Source of the DNA: Halosimplex aquaticum
GTDB lineage: Archaea > Halobacteriota > Halobacteria > Halobacteriales > Haloarculaceae
Assembly (NCBI RefSeq): GCF_028747785.1
Contig: NZ_CP118158.1
Span: 1,364,001-1,428,000, forward strand
Direction of reading: 5' to 3'
Length of the DNA stretch: 64,000 bases
This document shows positions 42,555 through 50,358 of the stretch, piece after piece. Positions within the stretch are counted from its first letter, which is position 1. Each line of letters starts with the position of its first letter. Both the position numbers and the translations under genes were made by a program. Under the pieces are notes generated by a model. That model was not told the DNA's origin. It saw only the letters and a list, made by a program, of their open reading frames with translations, and searched no databases.

Positions 42555-42941
42555 ATGACGGACAGACCGGACGTCGACCGACGAACGACCGCACCGCCCG
42601 AGACGGACGATCGGTTTTCCGTCCCCCTTCGCGGCGTCGAGGTCGACCCCGAGACGCGCTGTGCGCACTACGATTCGACCGTCGACGTGGTCGCGCTCCG
42701 GTTCCCCTGCTGCGACTGTTACTATCCCTGTTTCCGCTGCCACGACGCGGTGACCGACCACGACCCCGAGCGCGTGCCGCGCGACGCGTTCGACGAGCCG
42801 ACGGTGCTATGCGGCGCCTGCGGTAAGACACTCTCCGTCCGCGCGTATCTCGACTGCGACGACGCCTGTCCGGACTGCGACGCGGCGTTCAATCCGGGCT
42901 GTCGCCGCCATCGCGACCGGTATTTCGCCGTCGAGGACTGA
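42555..42941 (+). CDS. CHY-type zinc-finger protein
   Basis: This 128-residue protein is rich in Cys and His in the pattern of CHY zinc fingers: TRCAHYDSTVDVVALRFPCC, then DCYYPCFRCHDAVTDH, VLCGACGKTLSV, DACPDCDAAFNPGCRRHRDR. Several zinc ions are expected. Archaeal and yeast relatives (Hot13 type) are linked to redox or metal handling, but the role here is unknown. I chose ATG 42555 (MTDRPDVDRR), 19 bp after the purC stop, so it may be co-transcribed. Confidence 0.85.
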   Translation: MTDRPDVDRRTTAPPETDDRFSVPLRGVEVDPETRCAHYDSTVDVVALRFPCCDCYYPCFRCHDAVTDHDPERVPRDAFDEPTVLCGACGKTLSVRAYLDCDDACPDCDAAFNPGCRRHRDRYFAVED

Positions 42942-43000
42942 GGCTTCCGAACCTTCAAATGCGAGAGCGGGCCACTCCGCGGCGTGACCTGAACGCCGTC

Positions 43001-43037
43001 GCAGAGCGCTCAGCGGGAGTGCGACACTCCGCTCTGC
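43001..43037. terminator. Strong bipartite hairpin between convergent genes
   Basis: GCAGAGCG (43001-43008) pairs with CGCTCTGC (43030-43037), and inside it GGAGTG (43016-43021) pairs with CACTCC (43025-43030). The structure sits between the CHY zinc-finger gene and the convergent purU-like gene and fits a bidirectional terminator. The T-run typical of archaeal terminators is absent on both sides. Confidence 0.5.
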
Positions 43038-43130
43038 GTGTCGCCCGTGTCGCCTGCTCGCCAGAAATCGTCGTCAGGGCGGAGTCTCCGGAAAAACCTC
43101 CGTCGACGGCGGTAGCGGTCCGCTCGCCGG

Positions 43131-44129
43131 TCAGTCGTCCGCTTCGGCTTCCGCTTCCGTCTCGTTCTCCTCGTCGTCGTCCTGGTCGGCGACGTACTCG
43201 CCGAGCCCGTCGATGGGGCGGTCGGGGTTGGCCTGTTCGAGGTCTTTCGGGGCGCCGAGCTGTGCGTCGGTCCCCTCGGAGTCTCGGAGCTTCGTCCGGC
43301 CGCGGTGGACCGTCACCTCGTCGTTGAGGTGCAGGTCGATGGCCTCCAGCAGCGCCTCGGCTTCCAGCGGCTGGCCGATCTGCTGGAGTTCCTCCTCGGT
43401 CGCGTCGTCCGGGACGTTGAACGCCCGCTGGGTGATGATCGGCCCCTGATCGAGGTCGGTCGTCACGTAGTGGGCGGTGACGCCCGCGATGCGGACGCCC
43501 TCTTCGATCGCCTGCATGTACGCCGACGCGCCCGGGAAGGCCGGTAGCAGCGACGGGTGGACGTTGATGATGCGGTCCTCGTAGCGGAACACCACGTCGG
43601 GGCTGAGGATCCGCATGTAGCGCGCCAGCACGACGAGGTCGGTGTCGTACTCGTCCAGCAGGTCGAGCAGTTCGCCCTCGTCGGGCGTGCCCTTCTCGTC
43701 GCCGATGTCGTGGAACGGCACGTCGTACTTCTCGGCGAGCGGTTCCAGGTCGGAGTGGTTCCCGATGACCACTTCCACGTCTGCGCCCAGGTTCCCGCTC
43801 GCCCAGGCCTCGAAGATCGCCTCCAGGCAGTGGGACTCCTTCGTGACGAGGACCGCGATCTGCTGGGTCTCGCGGTCGTCGGGGAACCGCACCTGCACGT
43901 CGACGCCGAGTTCGTCGCCGAGCTCGTGGAGGTTCTCCCGCAGCGTCTCTTCTTTGACGATCATCTCCGAGGTGTCGACCCGCATCGTCATGCGGAAGAC
44001 GCCCTCGCGGACCGCCTGGTCGAGGTCCTCGATGTTGATGTTGCGCTCGAAGAGCGTCGAGGTGATCTCGGCGATGAGCCCCGTGTCGTCGTCGCCGACG
44101 ACGACGATCTCGGTCAGTTCGCGGGTCAT
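43131..44129 (-). CDS. purU: Formyltetrahydrofolate deformylase / PurU-PurN-like formyltransferase
   Basis: This 332-residue protein has an N-terminal ACT domain (about 1-80, EIVVVGDDDTGLIAEITSTL) and a formyl-THF hydrolase/transferase domain (about 90-270), with VLVTKESHCLEAIFEAWASG and the catalytic core RIINVHPSLLPAFPGASAYM (Asn and His) followed by GVTAHYVTTDLDQGPIITQR. The C-terminal 50 residues are an acidic tail. Given its place among purine genes it may supply formate or replace PurN in haloarchaeal purine synthesis; the hydrolase name follows homology only. Confidence 0.85.
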   Translation of the reverse strand: MTRELTEIVVVGDDDTGLIAEITSTLFERNINIEDLDQAVREGVFRMTMRVDTSEMIVKEETLRENLHELGDELGVDVQVRFPDDRETQQIAVLVTKESHCLEAIFEAWASGNLGADVEVVIGNHSDLEPLAEKYDVPFHDIGDEKGTPDEGELLDLLDEYDTDLVVLARYMRILSPDVVFRYEDRIINVHPSLLPAFPGASAYMQAIEEGVRIAGVTAHYVTTDLDQGPIITQRAFNVPDDATEEELQQIGQPLEAEALLEAIDLHLNDEVTVHRGRTKLRDSEGTDAQLGAPKDLEQANPDRPIDGLGEYVADQDDDEENETEAEAEADD

Positions 44130-44334
44130 CGCGACCACCTCGGCCGGGCTCGTACCGGCGAGCGCGTGCGTGAGCGGACAGTCATCGGGTATCGCTGACG
44201 GGCGTCGGCATCTAAAGGTTTCCCGTCGCCCGTCGCGGACTCGCACGGTCTATCACGGCGACGCGACTATCACAGATGGATCGCGCACGCGGAGAGTTAT
44301 GGGGGTGGAGTAACTACGGACCGCAGAGACGTCT

Positions 44335-45267
44335 ATGCGCGAACTGACTGTGTTGTCCGTCGACGCCGACGAGCGCGAACGCGACGCGACACGTGACGCG
44401 CTCGCCGCCGGTAGCGACGTCGTCGATGCCGCCTCGGTCGCCGAGGCGAGCGACGCGCTCGACGCGGGCTCCGTCGACTGCGTCGTCACCGACTACGACC
44501 TCCCCGACGGGACGGGGCTCGACGTCGCCGCACGCGTCCGGGAGACGACGCCCGACACGCCGGTCATCCTGTTCACCGACGCGTCGCCCGCCCGGATCGA
44601 CACCGCCCGGCGCGGCGACGTCGTCGTCGAGTACCTGCCGCGGGACATGCCGGACGCGCGCGAGTCCCTCGCGCGACTCGTCGGCAACGTCGTCAGCGAG
44701 CGCACCCAGGTCGGCTACCCGCTGCCGACCGCGGAAGACGAACGCCTCGCGGCGCTCGAACAGTACGATCGTCCCGGACTGGAGGCCGCCGAGGCGTTCG
44801 ACCGACTGACGACGCTCGCGCGCCGGCACTTCGGCGTGAACGTGGCCTTCGTCGGCCTGGTGGACGCCCACGAGGAACGCTTTCTCGCCTGTGCCGGCGC
44901 CGACTGGGAGACGCTCTCCCGCGAGAACTCGATGTGCACGCACACGATCCTCCGGGACGACCTGATGGTCGTCGAGGACACGCACGCCGACGACCGCTTC
45001 GCCGACAACGACCGCCTCGACGAACTGGACATCAGGGCGTACGCCGGCGTCCCACTGGAGACGCCGCGCGGCGCGACGATCGGCGCGTTCTGTCTGACTC
45101 ACGACGAGCCGCGGCAGTTCTCCGAAGACGAACTCGCGACGCTGCGGCTGTTCGCCGCGGAAGCGATGGACCAGCTCGAACTGCGACGGCGACTGAACGA
45201 GACTGCGACTGCCGAACGGGGAGAGACGGTCGAAGGGAACGCAGACGGCGGCGGTGACGGCCCGTGA
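44335..45267 (+). CDS. Receiver-GAF signalling protein
   Basis: This 310-residue protein has a response-regulator receiver domain (about 1-120) with the phosphorylatable Asp in DCVVTDYDLPDGTGLDVAAR and the Thr-like position in VILFTDASP. The conserved Lys is replaced (EYLPRDMPD), so signalling may be atypical. A GAF domain follows (about 145-285): AFDRLTTLARRHFGVNVAFV, FLACAGADWETLSRENSMCT, AYAGVPLETPRGATIGAFCL. There is no kinase or output domain. Its stop overlaps the start of the next gene (GTGA), so the two are translationally coupled. Confidence 0.9.
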   Translation: MRELTVLSVDADERERDATRDALAAGSDVVDAASVAEASDALDAGSVDCVVTDYDLPDGTGLDVAARVRETTPDTPVILFTDASPARIDTARRGDVVVEYLPRDMPDARESLARLVGNVVSERTQVGYPLPTAEDERLAALEQYDRPGLEAAEAFDRLTTLARRHFGVNVAFVGLVDAHEERFLACAGADWETLSRENSMCTHTILRDDLMVVEDTHADDRFADNDRLDELDIRAYAGVPLETPRGATIGAFCLTHDEPRQFSEDELATLRLFAAEAMDQLELRRRLNETATAERGETVEGNADGGGDGP

Positions 45268-45926
45268 ACATCGAGCAGCCGACTTACTCGTTCGATGGCC
45301 TCCCCTTGGAGGCGGTCGACGCCGGGACGAACATCCTCGTGACCGGGCCGGCCCTCGGCGGTATTCGCGAACTCACACTGCGGATGTTGCTTCGTCGACA
45401 CTCTCGCGAGGGGGCGCTGTTCCTGGCCGCCGACGTGGACGGACGCCAGACGCTGACCGACTACGAGGCACTTGGCGGTGACCTCGACTTCGCCAGGGTC
45501 GGGGTCGTCGACTGCACGGAGGAGAGCGTCGACAACGCGGAGTGCAACGTCCACGCCGTCGGGAGCCCCGGCGACCTGACCGGCGCCGGCATCGAGTTCT
45601 CCGCGCTGTACGAGCGGATCCACGCCAACGGGGCCGGACACGTCCGGACCGGCGTCTACACGCTCTCGCCGTTCCTCGTCTGCGCGCCCGCGAAGTCGGT
45701 CTTCCGTTTCGTCCACACGCTCACCGGCCGCATCCGGACTGCCGACGGGCTCGGCGTCTGCGCCATCGACCCCGGGGCCGTCGACGACCAGACGCTCACC
45801 TCGATCGCCCAGGCGTTCGACGGGCAGGTCGAGCTCCGCGAGGTCGACGGCGAGCGAGCCGTCCGCGTCCGCGGACTGGCAGACCAGCCGGACGGCTGGC
45901 AGCCCGTCGCGTTCGAGACCGCCTGA
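45264..45926 (+). CDS. Degenerate KaiC/RecA-like ATPase-fold protein (DUF7504-like)
   Basis: This 220-residue protein resembles a KaiC/RecA-like core: TNILVTGPALGGIRELTLRM is in the Walker A position but lacks the Lys, GALFLAADVDGRQTLTDYEA follows, and the Walker B-like VCAIDPGAVDD comes near the end. I associate it with DUF7504 from memory. It probably no longer hydrolyses ATP. It starts with a GTG inside the stop region of the receiver-GAF gene, so the two proteins probably act together. purS starts 50 bp further on. Confidence 0.75.
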   Translation: MNIEQPTYSFDGLPLEAVDAGTNILVTGPALGGIRELTLRMLLRRHSREGALFLAADVDGRQTLTDYEALGGDLDFARVGVVDCTEESVDNAECNVHAVGSPGDLTGAGIEFSALYERIHANGAGHVRTGVYTLSPFLVCAPAKSVFRFVHTLTGRIRTADGLGVCAIDPGAVDDQTLTSIAQAFDGQVELREVDGERAVRVRGLADQPDGWQPVAFETA

Positions 45927-45975
45927 CCGACACGAGTCACAAGCGTTTTGGCCGCCGGTGACCGCTCTCCACCCA

Positions 45976-46227
45976 ATGACGGCCTACACCGCGACGGTCG
46001 AGGTCCGGCTCAAACACGGCGTCCTCGACCCCGAGGCGGAGACGACCGAACGTGCGCTCGAACGGCTCGGCTTCGAACTGGACGACCTGCGAGCCGCCGA
46101 CGTCTTCGAGGTCGACCTCGACGCCGAAAGCGCCGACGACGCCCGCGAACGCGCCGGCGAGATGGCGGACCGACTGCTCGCCAACCCGACCATCCACGAC
46201 TACGACGTCGCCGTCGAGGAGCGATGA
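45976..46227 (+). CDS. purS: Phosphoribosylformylglycinamidine synthase subunit PurS
   Basis: This 83-residue protein is the small scaffold subunit of the FGAM synthase complex (PurS-PurQ-PurL) in purine synthesis. It reads AYTATVEVRLKHGVLDPEAE, then TTERALERLGFELDDLRAAD and VFEVDLDAESADDARERAGE, as in other PurS. I chose ATG 45976. The purQ start overlaps its stop (ATGA at 46224), which is the classic arrangement for coupled subunits. Confidence 0.92.
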   Translation: MTAYTATVEVRLKHGVLDPEAETTERALERLGFELDDLRAADVFEVDLDAESADDARERAGEMADRLLANPTIHDYDVAVEER

Positions 46228-46901
46228 CCGTCGCCGTCATCCAGTTCGGCGGGAGCAACTGCGACCGCGACACCGTCCAGGCGCTCGCCCATCTGGGCAT
46301 CGACGCCGAACTCGTCTGGCACGAGGACGGCCTCCCGGAGGACACCACCGGCGTCGTCCTCCCCGGCGGCTTCTCCTACGGCGACTACCTCCGCGCCGGC
46401 GCGATGGCCGCCCGCTCGCCCATCATGGACGAGGTCCGCGAGGCAGCCGACGCAGGGACGCCCGTCCTCGGCATCTGTAACGGCGCCCAGATCGGCTGCG
46501 AGTCGTCGCTCACGCCCGGCGCGTTCACGACCAACGAGAGCGCCCGCTTCCAGTGCGAGCGCGTCCACCTCCGCGTCGAGAACGCCGACACCCCCTGGAC
46601 CGACCACTTCGAGGAGGGCGAAGTCGTCGAGTTCCCCATCGCCCACGGCGAGGGCCGCTACGAGATCGACGACGAGCGCCTGGAGGAACTCGAAGCCGAC
46701 GACCGCGTCCTCTTCCGCTACTGCGACGAGGACGGCGAGGTCTCCCCCGAGGCCAACCCCAACGGCTCGAAACACAGCATCGCCGGCGTCACCGGCGAGC
46801 ACGAGTCCGTCGCCGTCCTGATGCCCCATCCCGAGCGCGTCTCTCTCCCCGACATCGGACGCACCGACGGCCAGGGCGTCCTCCGCGCGTTCGCCGAATA
46901 A
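46224..46901 (+). CDS. purQ: Phosphoribosylformylglycinamidine synthase subunit PurQ
   Basis: This is a 225-residue class I glutamine amidotransferase that delivers ammonia to PurL. It has AVIQFGGSNCDRDTVQALAH at the N-terminus, VVLPGGFSYGDYLRAGAMAA, the nucleophile elbow VLGICNGAQIGCESSLTPGA (Cys at about 84), and the His/Glu pair in VAVLMPHPERVSLPDIG. The start overlaps the purS stop by four bases. purL is not in the window. The 5' half copy of the dispersed structured element follows 41 bp after the stop. Confidence 0.93.
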   Translation: MTVAVIQFGGSNCDRDTVQALAHLGIDAELVWHEDGLPEDTTGVVLPGGFSYGDYLRAGAMAARSPIMDEVREAADAGTPVLGICNGAQIGCESSLTPGAFTTNESARFQCERVHLRVENADTPWTDHFEEGEVVEFPIAHGEGRYEIDDERLEELEADDRVLFRYCDEDGEVSPEANPNGSKHSIAGVTGEHESVAVLMPHPERVSLPDIGRTDGQGVLRAFAE

Positions 46902-46942
46902 ATATCTTCCCTTCGTAGTTTCGCCTCTTTGATTCGATGCGT

Positions 46943-47069
46943 GGCGCGCGCTGTCGAGCGTGTCGAACGACAGTGAGACCGCGAGACGGAACCGTGCGAG
47001 GGATGAGCGAGGGAACGGAGTGACTGAGCGAATCGGTTGGGGAGGCGTGAGGCGCGGTGCTGTGCAGTA
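46943..47069. repeat. Dispersed structured element, copy B (5' half only)
   Basis: The stretch shares ggcgcgcgctgtcg, accgtgcgagggatgag, gaatcggttggggaggcgtg and gcggtgctgtgc with the full copies at 15974 and 57218. It lacks the tcctggcggactgaaaggg block and the whole 3' hairpin. A local stem CTGTCG-11 nt-CGACAG is at 46951-46973. It sits directly downstream of purQ and before a convergent small gene. Confidence 0.75.
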
Positions 47070-47134
47070 TGAACCCGGTTGCGTGAAGGATCGAACCGGA
47101 ATTTTTCGGCACATACCATTGAAAACGACCGGCT

Positions 47135-47323
47135 TCAGGAATCGCGCTCCTCGCGCAGTTCCTCGACCTGCTGCTCCAGTTCGTCGATCCGCTGGTCTTT
47201 GCCGGAGTCTCCGAACCGGCGGACGAGGAACACGATACCGCCGGCGATGCCGACGAAGAACGCGAAGACCATCAGGACGATTAGCAACTCGGTGGCACCG
47301 GGTATCTGGAGGGGAACCGTCAC
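47135..47323 (-). CDS. Small TatA-like single-span membrane protein with coiled coil
   Basis: This 62-residue protein has an N-terminal IPGATELLIVLMVFAFFVG that resembles the start of TatA proteins, one TM helix (about 13-35), a basic turn (VRRFGDSGKDQ) and a C-terminal coiled coil (RIDELEQQVEELREERDS). Haloarchaeal relatives are often labelled TatA-like, but the amphipathic helix and FG motif of true TatA are weak here. The function is unknown; it is possibly a membrane scaffold. Confidence 0.7.
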   Translation of the reverse strand: MTVPLQIPGATELLIVLMVFAFFVGIAGGIVFLVRRFGDSGKDQRIDELEQQVEELREERDS

Positions 47324-47382
47324 AGCGGGATGTCCGGCGGCCGACTTGTAGGTCTGGTGTTCGTTCGACCGTCCCGAACCGG

Positions 47383-47913
47383 CTATCGATCCGAGTCGAG
47401 CACCCTCGCCAACTCGTACACGTCGCGCGTGTATTCGGGATTGAAGACGTCATCGGGCAACTCGTCCAGCCAGCGCGCTTCGGTGATCTCCTCGTCGGGG
47501 TCGCCCAGGTCCCGCGCGCGGTCGACCGCGGGATCGGTCGCTCGCGCCAGGAAGTGGACGAAGCGCATCACGGCGCTGCGCTCCCCATCGGTGACCAGGC
47601 TCTCGTCGACGCCCAGCGGGCGTACGGGCTCGATCCCGACGCCCGTCTCCTCGGCCACCTCGCGGACCACGGCGTCGGACAACGACTCCCCGTCTTCGAC
47701 TGCGCCACCGGGGAGCGTCCACTCGGTCGGATACGCTTCGTTGCGGATGGCCAGTATCCGCTCGTCCGCGCCGAAGACGACGCCGGCGACGCCCCACCCG
47801 GACCGGAACACCTCGGACTCGCCGACCTCGTCGAAGCGCTCGGCGTCGACCTCGTGGCGCTCCGAGTTGACGACCAAGTCGTCGTACCGTTCCCGGGGAT
47901 CCGTCCGCTCCAT
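47383..47913 (-). CDS. NUDIX hydrolase
   Basis: This 176-residue NUDIX protein has the complete box in GAVEDGESLSDAVVREVA followed by EETGVG (about 85-108), fitting G-x5-E-x7-R-E-U-x-E-E-x-G-U. It hydrolyses a nucleoside diphosphate linked to another group; the substrate is unknown. I chose ATG 47913 (MERTDPRERYDD). It is divergent from the ABC transporter genes that start at 48042. Confidence 0.9.
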   Translation of the reverse strand: MERTDPRERYDDLVVNSERHEVDAERFDEVGESEVFRSGWGVAGVVFGADERILAIRNEAYPTEWTLPGGAVEDGESLSDAVVREVAEETGVGIEPVRPLGVDESLVTDGERSAVMRFVHFLARATDPAVDRARDLGDPDEEITEARWLDELPDDVFNPEYTRDVYELARVLDSDR

Positions 47914-48041
47914 AGCCGACCGATTTCGTCTCGCACTCGAAAACTCCACCGGAACCCGGTCGTAACCCACCGAGGACGTCTCTTCGCACTCGCCGCCAAC
48001 CAGAACAGTCAACTACCTGATGGGCGCACCTGCCGTCCATC

Positions 48042-48764
48042 ATGGCCGCCCAGGCAGTGCAGGTGGAGAACCTGCGGAAACGGTACGGGGACGTACAGGC
48101 CCTCGACGGACTCTCCTTCGAGGTCCGGCCGAACGAGATATTCGGGCTGGTCGGGCCGAACGGCGCCGGGAAGACGACGACGCTGCGGACGCTGGCCACG
48201 CTGCTCAACAAGGACGACGGGACAGTGACCGTCGCCGGCCACGACGTCGACAGTGATCCCGACGCCGTCCGCCGGGCCATCCGATACTTGCCCGAGGACG
48301 CGGGCGCCTACGAGTCGATGAGCGGCCGGCAGTTCCTGACGTTCGTCGCGGACTTCTACGCGCAGGGCGAGCGAGCGGAGGCGATGGTCGACCGCGGGGT
48401 CGAGATCGCCGACCTCGGCGACCGCATCGACGACGACACCCAGGCCTACAGCAAGGGGATGACCCGCAAGCTCCTGATCGGGAGCGCGCTGATGACCGAC
48501 CCCAACCTCGCGATCCTCGACGAACCGACCTCGGGGCTGGACGTCCAGAACAGCAAGGCCGTCCGGGAAGTCGTCAAGGGGTTCCCCGACGACGAGCGGT
48601 CGATCCTCCTCTCCAGCCACGACATGCTCGAAGTCGAGTACCTCTGCGACCGCGTGGGGCTGCTCAACGACGGGGCCATCGTCACCAGCGGCTCCCCCGA
48701 GGAGCTGATGGCGGAATACGACGCCGAGAACCTCGAAGACGTCTTTCTGGAGGTCGTCGCGTAA
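48042..48764 (+). CDS. ABC transporter ATP-binding protein (NatA/CcmA-type)
   Basis: This 240-residue ABC ATPase has Walker A LVGPNGAGKTTTLRTL (about 37-52), a Q-loop-position region IRYLPEDAGAYESMSG, the signature TQAYSKGMTRKLLIGS (S-K-G-M-T), Walker B LAILDEPTSGLDVQ and switch His in ILLSSHDMLEV. The permease gene starts 2 bp after its stop, so the pair forms an exporter operon of the ABC-2/NatAB type. The substrate is unknown; Na+ or a drug are typical guesses. Confidence 0.93.
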   Translation: MAAQAVQVENLRKRYGDVQALDGLSFEVRPNEIFGLVGPNGAGKTTTLRTLATLLNKDDGTVTVAGHDVDSDPDAVRRAIRYLPEDAGAYESMSGRQFLTFVADFYAQGERAEAMVDRGVEIADLGDRIDDDTQAYSKGMTRKLLIGSALMTDPNLAILDEPTSGLDVQNSKAVREVVKGFPDDERSILLSSHDMLEVEYLCDRVGLLNDGAIVTSGSPEELMAEYDAENLEDVFLEVVA

Positions 48765-48766
48765 CG

Positions 48767-50011
48767 ATGCGCCCCTTCACTCGCCTCGTCTGGAAGGAGG
48801 CCAGGGAACTCCTGCGGCCGCGCTACATCCTGCCGATCCTCCTGCTCCCGCTCATCTTCGTCGGGATGGGGCAGGGGTTCTCCGGCGTCGAGGCACAACT
48901 CGGCCAGGAGCCGACCGTCGGCGTCGTCGACCGCGACGACGGCCAGTACGGCGACGTCGTCGTCGCCACGCTCGACGACGAGTCGACCCTCGCTCACCGG
49001 ACCGCGAACGGCTCCGTCGAGACGGCGATGAACGAGACGACGGCCGCGGGCGGGAGCGCGGTCGTCGAGATACCGGAGAACTTCACCGAGCGGATCGAGG
49101 CCGGCGAGCGCGGGCGGGTCCACCTCTACACGAGCGTCGAGAGCGTCAGCATCGTCGGCATCGCCAGCTCCGCGCAGGTCGAGGAACTGCTCTCGCAGTC
49201 GGCGCACAACGTGACCGTCGCGGTCACCGGCGCGACGGAGGCCCAACTCGATCCGATCGAGCGCGAGCACACCACCTACGTTAAGGGCCGCCAGCTGTCG
49301 GCGCCGCCGGGCGTCGTCTCGACCGCCTTCACCTCGCAGTTCATCTTCGTCCCGGTGATCATCATGCTCGCCATCGTCTTCTCCGGGCAGATGGTGATGA
49401 ACTCGATGGCGAGCGAGACCGAGCACAAGACCCTGGAGACGCTGCTGTCGATGCCGGTCGAGCGCCGGTCGATCGTCGCCGCGAAGCTCGTCGGCGGGTC
49501 GGTGGTCGGCCTCATCGCGACGGCGCTCTACACGGGCGGGATCGCCTTTAGCAACCTCTCAATCGGCGAGGTCGGCGGGAACAGCGCGCTCACGCTCGGC
49601 GCCGGCGACTACGTGCTCATCGGCGTCTCGCTGTTTTTCACGCTGGTCGGGACGCTCGCCGTCGCCCTCTGTCTCGGCCTGTTCGCCGACAGCCAGCAGG
49701 GGGCGCAGATGCTCCTGCTCCCGCTGTCGGGACTCGCCATCGTCCCGATGTTCGCGACGATGTTCACCGACGTGGACGTGCTCGGACCGGCGGCGAAGGG
49801 CGTCCTGCTCGCCATCCCCTTCACGCACCCGATCATCGCGCCCAAGCGACTCCTCTTCGACGACCGCGGACTGGTGCTGGCGGGCATCGGCTACGAGATC
49901 GTCTTCGCGCTCGCGGCGGTGTGGCTCGCGGTGAAACTCTTCGAGTCGGACCGGCCGATCACCGGCAACGCCGGCTGGCTCGACCGACTCATCCGTCTCG
50001 TCCAGCAGTAA
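48767..50011 (+). CDS. ABC-2 type (NatB-like) permease
   Basis: This 414-residue permease has an N-terminal TM helix (about 20-40), a large extracytoplasmic domain (about 45-200, GVVDRDDGQYGDVVVATLDD, FTERIEAGERGRVHLYTSVE), and a C-terminal bundle of about five helices with the coupling region SMASETEHKTLETLLSMPVE (about 210-229) that contacts the ATPase. The architecture matches NatB/YhaP-type exporters. It is transcribed with the ATPase gene just upstream. Convergent with raSEA, about 350 bp away. Confidence 0.88.
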   Translation: MRPFTRLVWKEARELLRPRYILPILLLPLIFVGMGQGFSGVEAQLGQEPTVGVVDRDDGQYGDVVVATLDDESTLAHRTANGSVETAMNETTAAGGSAVVEIPENFTERIEAGERGRVHLYTSVESVSIVGIASSAQVEELLSQSAHNVTVAVTGATEAQLDPIEREHTTYVKGRQLSAPPGVVSTAFTSQFIFVPVIIMLAIVFSGQMVMNSMASETEHKTLETLLSMPVERRSIVAAKLVGGSVVGLIATALYTGGIAFSNLSIGEVGGNSALTLGAGDYVLIGVSLFFTLVGTLAVALCLGLFADSQQGAQMLLLPLSGLAIVPMFATMFTDVDVLGPAAKGVLLAIPFTHPIIAPKRLLFDDRGLVLAGIGYEIVFALAAVWLAVKLFESDRPITGNAGWLDRLIRLVQQ

Positions 50012-50358
50012 CCCGCTCTGCGGCTTCTCGCGCTTCCTCGCCCCGCTGGTCGCCGCACGCGCCGCGCCGTCTTCGCCGCGATTCTCTGCCGACGGCGCCG
50101 CCGCTGGCGAAGTCGGGAAGATAGGATAGGGGAACGTAGGGGTCTGGAGCGTGTGACATCGGGGTCTCCAGGGCCCCTATGAGGCCGTTGATCCCTGAAG
50201 CATAAAAACCCACGGCAACCGGAGTGAAAGTGTAACCGCGTCACACCGGCGCCCCGAACTGTGCTAACTGTTCACGACATCCCGATCTCGGAGGGGATCG
50301 TTTCGGGTCGAACCGGGTCGGCCCGGCCCGAGTCGAGAGCCGGGAGAGACGGTCGCGG
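50012..50358. other. Convergent intergenic region
   Basis: About 350 bases between two genes that end here. Apart from the hairpin and TATA-like motif described at 50137-50211 nothing stands out; a small GC-rich frame on the minus strand (from 50213) turns Arg-rich and is unlikely to be a protein. Confidence 0.5.
50137..50211 (-). ncRNA. Candidate small hairpin RNA between convergent genes
   Basis: Between the ABC permease and raSEA, TAGGGG (50137-50142) pairs with CCCCTA (50174-50179) and CTGGAG (50144-50149) with CTCCAG (50166-50171), leaving a 16-nt loop. On the minus strand a TATA-like gggtttttatgc is centred at about 50205, so transcription would start about 25 bp later, at the foot of this hairpin near 50180. 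No convincing protein frame covers it. The positions are suggestive, and no homologous RNA was recognised. Confidence 0.4.

Noticed and set aside
49989..50213. Small minus-strand frame starting MGFYASGINGLIGALETP
   Set aside because: Only the first 20 residues look protein-like; the remainder is Arg-rich antisense of low-information sequence, and the hairpin RNA is a better explanation.
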